64,000 nucleotides of DNA. Source: Mycobacterium sp. E1747. GTDB taxonomy: Bacteria > Actinomycetota > Actinomycetes > Mycobacteriales > Mycobacteriaceae. Below the pieces are notes generated by a model. It made no database searches. It was not told the origin of the DNA and saw nothing but the letters and a program-made list of their open reading frames with translations. Of the stretch, positions 8,952-16,817 are shown piece by piece; positions within the stretch are counted from its first letter, which is position 1; each line of letters begins with the position of its first letter. Location: the NCBI RefSeq assembly GCF_001667775.1, contig NZ_LZJI01000183.1, positions 62,001 to 126,000 of the forward strand, given 5' to 3'. The translations under genes were made by a program, and so were the position numbers.

Positions 8952-8957
8952 ACAGTA
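8952..8957 (-). promoter_or_regulatory. -10 element of the proXVWZ operon
   Basis: The minus strand reads TACTGT with 7 nt to the proX ATG at 8944. This fits a SigA-type -10 box and a leaderless transcript. I see no clear -35 box. Confidence 0.55.
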
Positions 8958-9044
8958 ACGTCAGAATCCGTCCTGCGCTGGAACCAATCGGGCCGGTTGC
9001 GCTGCGTGGTTTCATTCTGTGCCGGATCGGACAAAGATGACCCT

Positions 9045-9398
9045 ATGAGCAGCCCCAACCCTGCCTCGCCCGGCCAGCCGCCCGCCAAGTCCGCCGCGGT
9101 GCCCAGGCCCGGCGCGACGCCCAAGGAACCGGCCATCGGGTTCACCCGCGCCGGTGCGCTGTGGTCGTCCCTGATCGCCGGATTCCTGATCCTGATCTTG
9201 TTGCTGATTTTCATCACCCAGAACACGACATCGACGCCGTTCCAGTTCTTAGGCTGGCACTGGACCTTGCCGCTGGGGGTCGCCATTTTGCTGGCCGCGG
9301 TGGTCGGCGGGCTGATCACGGTGGCCGTAGGCACCGCTCGCATCCTGCAACTGCGCCGGGCCGCCAAGAAGCACCACGCCGCTTCGCTAAACGACTAG
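9045..9398 (+). CDS. Small LapA/DUF1049-like membrane protein
   Basis: The 117-residue protein has a Pro/Ala-rich N-terminus of about 35 residues and two transmembrane helices (around residues 38-60 and 73-97), followed by a basic tail RILQLRRAAKKHH. This layout matches the lipopolysaccharide-assembly-protein-A-like (DUF1049) family; in mycobacteria the function is unknown. The ATG is 100 bp from the divergent proX start. It is convergent with the next gene, with a repeat array in between. Equivalent to Rv3760. Confidence 0.75.
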   Translation: MSSPNPASPGQPPAKSAAVPRPGATPKEPAIGFTRAGALWSSLIAGFLILILLLIFITQNTTSTPFQFLGWHWTLPLGVAILLAAVVGGLITVAVGTARILQLRRAAKKHHAASLND

Positions 9399-9412
9399 CC
9401 GGTCCATCGAGT

Positions 9413-9600
9413 GTGCACCCCGGGTTTCGGGTGTGCGTCCTGGGCTTCGCGTGTGCGCCCACGGCTGTGAGTGTGCATCCTCGGCTTTGACTGTGCGTCC
9501 TGGGCGGGAAAACGCGGGTTTTCGCGCCGTCAGCGCACGCACGACGCCGTCAGCGCACGCTCGAAGCCGTCAGCTCACCCGGGGCGCCGTGGTCGCACGC
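9413..9600. repeat. Period-20 array: direct units, central hairpin, then inverted units
   Basis: About five degenerate units of the form GTGTGCG-(T/C)CC-(T/A)(G/C)GGCT-T repeat every ~20 bp up to 9507. A hairpin follows, and then about four units in the opposite orientation (CGCCGTCAGCGCACG) with the same period. The whole gap between the convergent genes ending at 9398 and 9601 is made of this array. A related array fills the convergent gap at 30768-30880. No coding potential is apparent. Confidence 0.75.
9503..9528. terminator. Hairpin at the centre of the array, possible bidirectional terminator
   Basis: GAAAAC (9508-9513) pairs perfectly with GTTTTC (9518-9523) around a GCGG loop, and the stem continues through GGCG/CGCC with one mismatch. 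It lies between two convergent genes. The run of T within the stem is unusual for a rho-independent terminator, so the role is inferred from position. Confidence 0.5.
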
Positions 9601-10647
9601 TCAACCGGGCAGCCTGGCCAGCTCCGCCAACCCGCGCGAAATGAGCGGCGCGACGACCTCCGGCATGTTGTCGGAGTCCACCCCACGCGCCTGATCCGAC
9701 ATCCGCCTGCGGAAATCGATCCCGGCCGCGATGATGGCGAGCTTGAAGTAGGCCAGCGCCATGTAGAACTCCCAATGCGCCAGCGGCAGACCGGCGACCA
9801 GCGAATAGCGATCGGCCAGCTCGTCGGCCGTCGGCAGCAGGGGTGACGTCCAGGCGGCCTGCGCGTTGACGATCAGGTCGAGCGCGGGGTCGCGGTACAC
9901 GCACATCAGGGCCGCGTCGGAGAGCGGGTCCCCGAGGGTGGACAGCTCCCAGTCGACGACGGCACGCACCTTCGTCGGGTCGTCGGCGTCCAGGATCGTG
10001 TTGTCGATCCGGTAGTCGCCGTGCACGATCGACGTCCGGCTCTGCTGCGGGATGGCGTCCTGCAGACCGGAATGCAGGCGCTCGACGTCGGCGTCGCGGC
10101 GGTCGTCGGGCAGCCGCACCAGTGCCCATTGCGAACCCCACCGCCGCACCTGGCGCTCCAGGTAACCGTGGGGCTTGCCGAAGTCGGCCAGGCCAACGGC
10201 CGCGGGGTCGACGGAGTGCAGGTCGACGAGGACCCGGATCAGCGAGTCGACGCAGCCTTCGATCACGGTGTGGCTCAACGCTTCCAGCTGGGCGCGGCGG
10301 CGCACCACCTGGCCGGCGACGAATTCGACGATTTGGAAGGGCGCCCCCAGCACCGAGTCGTCCTGGCACAACGCGATTGCACGCGCCACCGGAACGGGCG
10401 TGTCCCGCAGCGCGGCGACGACCCGGTACTCGCGGGCCATGTCATGCGCCGACGGGGTCAGCCCGTGCAGCGGCGGGCGCCGCACCAGCCAGCTGGTCGC
10501 GTCGTCGTAGACGCGGAACGTGAGATTGGAACGGCCACCGGAGATGAAATCCGCGCGCAACTCGCCGACACGTCCGATATCCAGCGAACGCAGGTAGGAG
10601 TCCAGCGAGGCCAGGTCTAGCCCCTCGAGTTGGTCAGCTGAAGTCAC
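9601..10647 (-). CDS. APH-family acyl-CoA-linked kinase (often misnamed FadE36)
   Basis: The 348-residue protein has an aminoglycoside-phosphotransferase-type kinase fold: HGD at 209-211 with Asn216 (HGDYRIDN), and a second metal site in VVDWELSTLGDPLSD (D232). The DWELSTxGxPLxD string is also found in the kinase domain of ACAD10/ACAD11 and in LvaA, which phosphorylate 4-hydroxyacyl-CoAs. This is much better support for a lipid kinase than for antibiotic resistance. The M. tuberculosis equivalent Rv3761c is annotated FadE36, but nothing in this protein resembles an acyl-CoA dehydrogenase. The start is GTG. Confidence 0.82.
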   Translation of the reverse strand: MTSADQLEGLDLASLDSYLRSLDIGRVGELRADFISGGRSNLTFRVYDDATSWLVRRPPLHGLTPSAHDMAREYRVVAALRDTPVPVARAIALCQDDSVLGAPFQIVEFVAGQVVRRRAQLEALSHTVIEGCVDSLIRVLVDLHSVDPAAVGLADFGKPHGYLERQVRRWGSQWALVRLPDDRRDADVERLHSGLQDAIPQQSRTSIVHGDYRIDNTILDADDPTKVRAVVDWELSTLGDPLSDAALMCVYRDPALDLIVNAQAAWTSPLLPTADELADRYSLVAGLPLAHWEFYMALAYFKLAIIAAGIDFRRRMSDQARGVDSDNMPEVVAPLISRGLAELARLPG

Positions 10648-10656
10648 CGGACCTGT

Positions 10657-11265
10657 TTACCACCTCTGATTTCGCGGCAGCAGGTCCCACACGTGCTCGA
10701 CGCCGTTGACCCCCGCGACCGTCGCCTGACCGGATCGCGAGAACAGCAGCCGGGTGACCGAGGCGTAGTCGACGGGAAACGACAACAGCCGGGACGTGCC
10801 CAGGATCTGATGTAGCAGCACGTTGATCACCCCGCCGTGGCTGAACACCGCGACGGTGTCCTCGGGATCGGCGGAGGCGACGAGATCGTCCACCGCCGCG
10901 CGCACCCGGGCGAGGAACGCATCCTCGTCGACCGCGCTGGGCAGATGCCCCTGCGCCAGGCGTGCCCACTCTTCGGGCATCTCCTCACGGATCTGCTCGA
11001 CGGGGATGTACAGCGGAAGGTCGCGGTCGTATTCGGCGAATCGGTCATCGATTTCGACGGTCAGCTCGCGCGCCGCTGCGACCGGCTCGGCGGTCTGGAT
11101 GGCACGCCGCTGCGGGCTGCTGACCACCCGGGAAATCGGAAACCTGTCCAGCGCCTTGGGTAGTCGCTCGATCTGCGCCAATCCCTCATCCGACAGGTCC
11201 GGGTCGGAGCCCTCGCCGTGTTCGCTGCGCAGCGGCAGCGCGTGCCGGACCAGAAGCAATTGCAT
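10657..11265 (-). CDS. Histidine phosphatase family protein
   Basis: The 202-residue cytoplasmic enzyme has the phosphohistidine nucleophile motif near the start (LVRHALP; the usual RHG/RHA), SSPQRRAIQTAE with the phosphate-binding Arg, and the second His in VFSHGGV. These are the catalytic residues of the phosphoglycerate mutase/acid phosphatase superfamily. The substrate cannot be read from sequence. It precedes the APH-family kinase by 9 nt, so the two are likely co-transcribed. Confidence 0.85.
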   Translation of the reverse strand: MQLLLVRHALPLRSEHGEGSDPDLSDEGLAQIERLPKALDRFPISRVVSSPQRRAIQTAEPVAAARELTVEIDDRFAEYDRDLPLYIPVEQIREEMPEEWARLAQGHLPSAVDEDAFLARVRAAVDDLVASADPEDTVAVFSHGGVINVLLHQILGTSRLLSFPVDYASVTRLLFSRSGQATVAGVNGVEHVWDLLPRNQRW

Positions 11266-11368
11266 GAGTTTGTTCCTGTCTATGGTTCAGCGCGACGTGT
11301 TCATTCAAAGCATGCAGACCTGCCCCCGCAAAATAGGGGTGAGGCAAGGCCGATCTCGAGGAGGACGA

Positions 11369-12022
11369 ATGACCGAGCCGAGCATGGATTGGGACGCCGC
11401 CTACCGGCAGGAAACACCACCGCCGTGGAGCATCGGCCGACCGCAACCCGAGCTGGCGGCCCTGATCGACGACGGCAGGATTCGAAGCGACGTGCTGGAC
11501 GCCGGGTGCGGCCACGCCGCCCTGTCGCTGGCCCTGGCCGAGCGGGGCTACACCGTCGTCGGCCTGGACAGCAGCGCGACCGCGATCGAGGCCGCTTCGG
11601 TGGCGGCCTCCGAACGCGGCCTGACGACGGCGACCTTCGCGCAGGCCGACGTCACGAATTTCCGCGGCTATGACGGCCGCTTCTCAACCGTCCTGGATAG
11701 CGGGCTGCTGCACGCGCTGCCGCCGGAGAAGCGTCAGGACTACCTGCAGTCGACCCTTCGGGCGGCCGCCCCCGGCGCATCGCTCTACATCCTGGCCTTT
11801 GCGGCCGGCGCGCTCGGCGACGCCGACAACGGCGGGCCGCGCGGCTTTGCCGAGGCCGAGCTGCGCGACGCCGTCTCGGCGGTCTGGCACGTCGACGATC
11901 TGCGCCCGGCCAAGGTCTACGGCAACGCCTCTCCCGATTTCCCGCTGCCACACCTGGAGCACGACGGCGAAGGACACTTCATGGCGCCCGGGTTTCTGGT
12001 CAGCGCCCACAAGCCGGCCTGA
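11369..12022 (+). CDS. Class I SAM-dependent methyltransferase
   Basis: The 217-residue protein has a Rossmann-like SAM-binding core: motif I VLDAGCGHAALS around residues 43-54, the acidic end of strand 2 in VGLDSS, and QADVTNF. It resembles small-molecule methyltransferases of the tellurite-resistance/thiopurine type, with an N-terminal WDxxYRxxxPPWSIGRPQPEL signature. I chose the ATG at 11369 because a strong GAGGAGG ribosome site precedes it by a few bases; a longer upstream frame overlaps the divergent gene. The substrate is unknown. Confidence 0.83.
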   Translation: MTEPSMDWDAAYRQETPPPWSIGRPQPELAALIDDGRIRSDVLDAGCGHAALSLALAERGYTVVGLDSSATAIEAASVAASERGLTTATFAQADVTNFRGYDGRFSTVLDSGLLHALPPEKRQDYLQSTLRAAAPGASLYILAFAAGALGDADNGGPRGFAEAELRDAVSAVWHVDDLRPAKVYGNASPDFPLPHLEHDGEGHFMAPGFLVSAHKPA

Positions 12023-12040
12023 GCCGATCGACCCGCACCG

Positions 12041-12069
12041 CTGCGCGGAGAATAACATTCTCCGCGCAG
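12041..12069. promoter_or_regulatory. 13-bp perfect palindrome, probable operator
   Basis: CTGCGCGGAGAAT at 12041-12053 and ATTCTCCGCGCAG at 12057-12069 are exact inverted copies around AAC. It ends 16 nt before the ATG of the kinase that opens a five-gene operon containing a TetR regulator. This placement suits an operator for that regulator; the absence of a T-tract argues against a simple terminator for the upstream gene. Confidence 0.6.
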
Positions 12070-12085
12070 AGAGTGGGGTGTGCGA

Positions 12086-13132
12086 ATGGCAACGGCAGGT
12101 CAGACCCAACTGGATGCGGGTGTCCTGGCCCGCTGGCTGGACTCCAACGGCACCCCGGGAAACGGTGCGGAATCGCGCGTAGAGCAGCTGAAGGGCGGTT
12201 CGCAGAACGCGCTGTACCTGCTCGACCGCGGCGGCGAGCGGATGGTGTTGCGGATGCCCGGCGCCCGCGCCGACGCCGCCCGCATCGACGGGCTGCTGCG
12301 CGAGATCCGCTTGGTCCGCGCGCTGTCCGGCACCGACGTCCCGCATGCGGCGCTGATCGCCGCTGACGACACCGGCACCGTGCTCGGCATGCCGTTCTAC
12401 GTCATGCAGGCCATCGACGGGTGGAGCCCGATGGACGGCGGGTGGCAGCCACCGTTCGACACCGACTTGACGGCCCGGCGCGGGCTGGCTTTCGAGCTCG
12501 TCGAGGGCGCGGCCAAGCTGGGCCGGGTGGATTGGCGGACCCGGGGCCTCGACGGCTTCGGCCGCCCGGACGGGTTCCACGAGCGCCAGGTCGACCGCTG
12601 GCTGGCCTTCCTCGACGCCCACAAGGTGCGCGAGTTGCCCGGACTCGACGAGGCCGCCGACTGGCTACGCAACAACCGGCCCGCGCAGTACCGGCCCGGG
12701 ATCATGCACGGCGACTACCAGTTCGCCAACGTGATGTTCGCGCACGGGGCGCCGGCGCGACTGGCCGCGATCGTGGACTGGGAGATGACGACAGTCGGCG
12801 ACCCACTGCTCGATCTTGCTTGGTGTCTGCTGGGCTACGACGGCGAAGAACCCAGGGCAGACGGGTTCTACCTGGACATGGCCGGCATGCCCACGCGCAG
12901 TGACCTGCTGGCGCACTACGAGGCGATCAGCGGCCTGTCCACCGAAAACATCGACTACTACCTGGTCCTGGCCAACTGGAAGCTCGGCATCGTGCTGGAA
13001 AAGACTTACGCTGCCGGAGTGCGCACCGGAAAGGTGGATTCCAAGATCCAGGACGCCTTCGGGGCGATGATCCCGCAGCTGATCGCCACGGCCGCCAGGC
13101 TCGCGCGGTCACTGCCATCGGGGAGTCGCTGA
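12086..13132 (+). CDS. APH-family kinase, first gene of lipid-catabolism operon
   Basis: The 348-residue kinase-fold protein has HGDYQFANVMF and VDWEMTTVGDPLLDLAW, the catalytic and metal-binding segments of the aminoglycoside-phosphotransferase superfamily. In the ACAD10/11 and LvaA systems this fold phosphorylates 4-hydroxyacyl-CoA before a dehydrogenase-like enzyme removes the phosphate. Its operon supplies just such a dehydrogenase two genes on, so a similar role is inferred. I take the ATG at 12086; a GTG two codons earlier is possible. It is followed after 1 nt by the SDR gene. Confidence 0.82.
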   Translation: MATAGQTQLDAGVLARWLDSNGTPGNGAESRVEQLKGGSQNALYLLDRGGERMVLRMPGARADAARIDGLLREIRLVRALSGTDVPHAALIAADDTGTVLGMPFYVMQAIDGWSPMDGGWQPPFDTDLTARRGLAFELVEGAAKLGRVDWRTRGLDGFGRPDGFHERQVDRWLAFLDAHKVRELPGLDEAADWLRNNRPAQYRPGIMHGDYQFANVMFAHGAPARLAAIVDWEMTTVGDPLLDLAWCLLGYDGEEPRADGFYLDMAGMPTRSDLLAHYEAISGLSTENIDYYLVLANWKLGIVLEKTYAAGVRTGKVDSKIQDAFGAMIPQLIATAARLARSLPSGSR

Positions 13133-13133
13133 A

Positions 13134-13898
13134 ATGGGTTACGCCGACCGGCTTTTCGACCTCACCGACCGGGTCGTGCTGGTCACCGGCGGCAGCCGCG
13201 GGCTGGGTCGCGAGATGGCCTTCGCGGCCGCCCGCTGTGGCGCCGATGTGGTGATCGCCAGCCGCAACATGGACAACTGCGTGGCGACGGCCAAGGACAT
13301 CGAGGCCGAAACCGGGCGCACGGCTTTGCCGCATCAGGTGCACGTCGGTCGTTGGGATCAGCTCGACGGATTGGTCGAGGCGACCTACGACCGGTTCGGG
13401 AAGGTCGACACGCTGATCAACAACGCCGGAATGTCACCGCTGTACGACAAGCTGACCGACGTCACGGAGAAACTGTTCGACGCCGTGGTCAACCTGAACC
13501 TCAAGGGCCCGTTCCGGTTGTCGGCCTTGGTGGGCGAGCGGATGGTGGCGGCCGGCCGTGGATCGATCATCAACGTGAGCACGGCCGGCTCGTTGCGCCC
13601 GACACCCGACATCATTCCCTACGCCGCCGCCAAAGCCGGGCTCAACGCCATGACCGAGGCGCTGGCGAAGGCGTTCGGGCCGTCGGTGCGGGTCAACACC
13701 TTGATGGCCGGGCCGTTCCTGACGGATGTGAGCAAGGCATGGAACCTCGACGCCGCCCCCGGCAAGCCGTTCGGGCACCTGGCCCTGCAGCGCGCCGGCG
13801 ACCCGAGCGAAATCGTCGGCGCCGCACTGTTTCTCGCGTCGGACGCGTCCAGCTTCACCACCGGCTCCATCCTGCGCGCCGACGGTGGAATTCCCTAG
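13134..13898 (+). CDS. Short-chain dehydrogenase/reductase (SDR)
   Basis: The 254-residue SDR has the cofactor motif TGGSRGLG near residue 19, NNAG, the catalytic Ser-Tyr-Lys with YAAAK, and the C-terminal ADGGIP. It is a classical NAD(P)-dependent alcohol/ketone oxidoreductase; in this operon it would act on a hydroxyacyl- or ketoacyl-CoA intermediate. The ATG starts 1 nt after the upstream stop, so the genes are certainly co-translated from one message. The substrate is inferred from context. Confidence 0.87.
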   Translation: MGYADRLFDLTDRVVLVTGGSRGLGREMAFAAARCGADVVIASRNMDNCVATAKDIEAETGRTALPHQVHVGRWDQLDGLVEATYDRFGKVDTLINNAGMSPLYDKLTDVTEKLFDAVVNLNLKGPFRLSALVGERMVAAGRGSIINVSTAGSLRPTPDIIPYAAAKAGLNAMTEALAKAFGPSVRVNTLMAGPFLTDVSKAWNLDAAPGKPFGHLALQRAGDPSEIVGAALFLASDASSFTTGSILRADGGIP

Positions 13899-13936
13899 GG
13901 CGGCGAGCGCCGTCCACAACGAGTAGGAGCATTCGA

Positions 13937-15244
13937 ATGTCGTGGGACTTCTCCACCGAACCGGAATTTCAGGAGAAAATCGACTGGGTCCGCGAGTTCG
14001 TCCACCACGAAGTGGAACCCCTCGAGGTGCTCTTCCCCGGTTGCGAGTTCCTGCCACTGGGCGACGAGCGCCGCCGCATCGTCGATCCGCTCAAGCAACA
14101 GGTCCGCGACCGCGGACTGTGGGCACCGCATCTAGGCCCCGAGCTGGGCGGGCAGGGATTCGGCGCGGTGAAGCTGACCTTGATCAACGAGATCCTGGGC
14201 CGCAGCCCGTGGGCGCCGATCGTCTTCGGCACGCAGGCGCCCGACACCGGCAACGCCGAGATCATCGCGCGCTTCGGGACCCATGAGCAGAAGGACCGCT
14301 ATCTGGCGGGACTGCTGTCCGGGGAGATCTTCTCGTGCTTCTCGATGACGGAGCCACAGGGCGGCGCCGATCCGCGCGTCTTTCGAACACGCGCCTTCCG
14401 CGACGGTGACGACTGGGTGATCACCGGGCGAAAGTACTTCTCCTCCAACGCCTCCGTCGCATCCTTTTTCATCGTCGTCGCGATCACCGACCCGGACGTG
14501 CCGGTCCATCGCGGCGCTTCGACGTTCCTGGTGCCCGCCGACACCGACGGCCTCACCATCGAAGCCACCCATCACCTGGTCGGCGCGCTGCCGCACGAGC
14601 CCGGGCACTCCCTGGTCCACTACGACGGTGTCCGAGTGCCGGCGGACGCGATGCTGGGCGAACCCGGCCAGGGCTTCATGATCCTGCAGACTCGACTCGC
14701 CGGCGGACGGCTGCATCACGCGATGCGCTCGATCGGGGTGGCTCAACGGGCGGTGGAGATGATGGCCCGCCGCGCGAAAAGCCGTTTCACACAAGGAAGT
14801 TCATTGGCCGATAAGCAACTGGTGCAGGCTTTCATCGCCGATTCGTACACCGAGCTGATGCCGTTCCGGCTGGCGGTCCTGCACGCGGCCTGGCTCATCG
14901 ACACCGCCGGGGAACACGCGGCCCGCGCCGAGATCGGCGCCTGCAAGATCCTTGCCTCACAGGTGCTCAAATCCATTGGCTTGCGCGCGATCCAGGTACA
15001 CGGCGCGCTCGGCACCACCGATCAGCTGCCGCTCGTCAACGTGCTGCTCGGCGGCGTGGCGCTCGGCCTGGCCGACGGACCGACCGAAGCCCATAAGGTG
15101 AACCTGGCCCGGCTGCTGCTCAAGGGATACGAGGCCGAGGATGCCGAGTGGCCGAGCGAACTGCTCGACATCCGCCGGGAGGCCGCGCGCACCAAGTACG
15201 GCGACCTGATCGATCGGGTTCCGGCACTGCCCGATTCGCCATGA
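13937..15244 (+). CDS. Acyl-CoA dehydrogenase, ACAD10/11-like
   Basis: The 435-residue flavoenzyme has the usual three ACAD domains: CFSMTEPQGGAD for FAD and substrate binding, then a C-terminal helical bundle. GGRLHHAMRSIG and LADGPTEAH closely resemble the corresponding segments of human ACAD10/ACAD11 and bacterial LvaC, rather than of ordinary beta-oxidation dehydrogenases. A kinase of the partner type opens the operon. I chose the ATG at 13937 because AGGAGC lies just upstream and the protein then begins with the expected N-terminal helix. It overlaps the regulator gene by 4 nt. Confidence 0.87.
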   Translation: MSWDFSTEPEFQEKIDWVREFVHHEVEPLEVLFPGCEFLPLGDERRRIVDPLKQQVRDRGLWAPHLGPELGGQGFGAVKLTLINEILGRSPWAPIVFGTQAPDTGNAEIIARFGTHEQKDRYLAGLLSGEIFSCFSMTEPQGGADPRVFRTRAFRDGDDWVITGRKYFSSNASVASFFIVVAITDPDVPVHRGASTFLVPADTDGLTIEATHHLVGALPHEPGHSLVHYDGVRVPADAMLGEPGQGFMILQTRLAGGRLHHAMRSIGVAQRAVEMMARRAKSRFTQGSSLADKQLVQAFIADSYTELMPFRLAVLHAAWLIDTAGEHAARAEIGACKILASQVLKSIGLRAIQVHGALGTTDQLPLVNVLLGGVALGLADGPTEAHKVNLARLLLKGYEAEDAEWPSELLDIRREAARTKYGDLIDRVPALPDSP

Positions 15245-15849
15245 GCGGCAGGGTGACGGCGGCCGTCCAACGGGCGCTCGACGAGCGCCAGCGCGAGGCG
15301 ACCGAAGAGGTAGAGCGGATCCTGGCCGCCGCGGTCCGCGTCATGGAACGGGTTGCGCCCGAACCGCCGCGGGTGAGCGACATCGTCACCGAGGCCGGCT
15401 CGTCGAACAAGGCGTTCTACCGCTATTTCGCCGGTAAGGACGACCTCATCCTGGCCGTCATGGAGCGCGGCGTCGCCATCGTCGTGTCCTACCTCGAGCA
15501 CCAGATGGCCAAGGAGCGAGAGCCCCGCGGCCAGGTCGCCCGCTGGATCGAAGGCACGCTCGCGCAGGTGGCCGACCCGCACCTGATCAGCATGAGCCGG
15601 GCGGCCGCGGGGCAGATGTCGGCCGGCGCGAATTGGCGAGCGACGGATCAGGAGATGCTGCGGCCGCTGCGCGATCTGCTCGTCGAACCCGTTGCGGCTC
15701 TGGGCAGTACGGACGTCGAGCGCGACGTCGAGGCCGTCTTCAGTTGCACCGCGGCGACCATGCGCCGCTACGTGGGGTCTGCCGAGCGGCCCGGGTCGGC
15801 GGACATCACACACCTGGTGGAGTTCTGTCTACGCGGTCTGGGGGTTTGA
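15241..15849 (+). CDS. TetR-family transcriptional regulator
   Basis: The 202-residue protein has an N-terminal HTH with VSDIVTEAGSSNKAFYRYFAGKDDL, the recognisable TetR recognition helix, followed by a helical ligand-binding domain. It is encoded within the operon it probably controls, overlapping its neighbours by 4 nt and 1 nt. The palindrome at 12041-12069 is the best candidate site. In this setting the ligand would be an acyl-CoA, but this is inference. Confidence 0.88.
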   Translation: MSGRVTAAVQRALDERQREATEEVERILAAAVRVMERVAPEPPRVSDIVTEAGSSNKAFYRYFAGKDDLILAVMERGVAIVVSYLEHQMAKEREPRGQVARWIEGTLAQVADPHLISMSRAAAGQMSAGANWRATDQEMLRPLRDLLVEPVAALGSTDVERDVEAVFSCTAATMRRYVGSAERPGSADITHLVEFCLRGLGV

Positions 15850-16814
15850 TGCGCGCCATCGTCTGTCGTTCCTACGGCACTCCGGAAGATCTGGTTCTCG
15901 AGGATGTCGACGAGCCAGTGCCGGGGCCCGGGCAGCTGCTGGTACGGGTGCACGCCGCGGCGGTCAACTTTCCCGATGTCCTGTTCATCGCCGGCAAGTA
16001 CCAGATCAAGATTCCGCCACCGTTCGTCCCGGGCAACGAGATCGCCGGCGAGGTGATCGCCGCCGGTGAGGGCACCCGATTCGAACCGGGACAGCGGGTG
16101 TCCGGCACCACCTTTGGAGCGTTCGCCGAGCAGGCGCTATTGGACGCCAGCCAGGCGGTGCCGATACCCGACGACGTAGACTTTGCGTCGGCCGCCGCCT
16201 TCGGAGTAACCTACCGCACCGCCTACCACGCGCTGCGTTCGACGGCCGCAGTGGCAGAAGGGGATTGGGTCGTCGTGCTGGGCGCCGCGGGCGGCGTCGG
16301 GCTGGCCGCCGTCGACTTGGCCGTCGCCATGAAGGCGCGGGTACTGGCAGCGGCGTCCAGCCGCGAGAAACTCGAGTTGTGCCGGCAACGGGGCGCCGAA
16401 GCGACCGTCGACTACGACCGGGAGGACCTCAAGTCACGCATCCGCGAGTTGACCGGCGACAGCGCGCGGGCGGTCCTCGACCCCGTCGGCGGGCCATACG
16501 CGGAACCCGCGCTGCGTGCGTTGGCGCGCGGCGGCACCTTCGTCACCCTGGGCTACGCCGCGGGAACGATCCCGGCGATTCCGCTCAACCTCATTCTGCT
16601 CAAGGACATCTGCGTGCGCGGCATGGAGATCCGGACCTTCGCGACCGACCACCCCGACGAGTCGGCCCGCGACTTGCGGGAGCTGTCGGAGCTGTTCGCC
16701 GCCGGCACGATCCGGCCATACATCGGGGCACGGTTCCCGCTGGCCGAAACGGCGGCGGCGTTACGGTACGTGGCCGACCGCAAGGTGTTGGGCAAGGTCG
16801 TCATCGACATCTGA
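15849..16814 (+). CDS. NADPH:quinone oxidoreductase-like MDR enzyme
   Basis: The 321-residue member of the zinc-independent medium-chain reductase superfamily has an N-terminal GroES-like domain (AAAVNFPDVLFIAGKYQ) and a Rossmann cofactor site VVLGAAGGVGLAAVDLA. No structural zinc Cys cluster is visible, which fits the QOR/enoyl reductase branch. As the last gene of the kinase-SDR-ACAD-TetR operon it probably reduces an enoyl or quinone intermediate. Its start shares one base with the upstream stop (TGATG). Confidence 0.86.
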   Translation: MRAIVCRSYGTPEDLVLEDVDEPVPGPGQLLVRVHAAAVNFPDVLFIAGKYQIKIPPPFVPGNEIAGEVIAAGEGTRFEPGQRVSGTTFGAFAEQALLDASQAVPIPDDVDFASAAAFGVTYRTAYHALRSTAAVAEGDWVVVLGAAGGVGLAAVDLAVAMKARVLAAASSREKLELCRQRGAEATVDYDREDLKSRIRELTGDSARAVLDPVGGPYAEPALRALARGGTFVTLGYAAGTIPAIPLNLILLKDICVRGMEIRTFATDHPDESARDLRELSELFAAGTIRPYIGARFPLAETAAALRYVADRKVLGKVVIDI

Positions 16815-16817
16815 CCG

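Noticed and set aside
9413..9600. CRISPR array
   Set aside because: Units are degenerate, the period is only ~20 bp, there are no unique spacers and half the units are inverted. No cas genes are near.
9601..10647. Antibiotic-resistance phosphotransferase
   Set aside because: The DWELSTxGxPLxD form and lipid-gene context fit acyl-CoA-linked kinases better than aminoglycoside enzymes.
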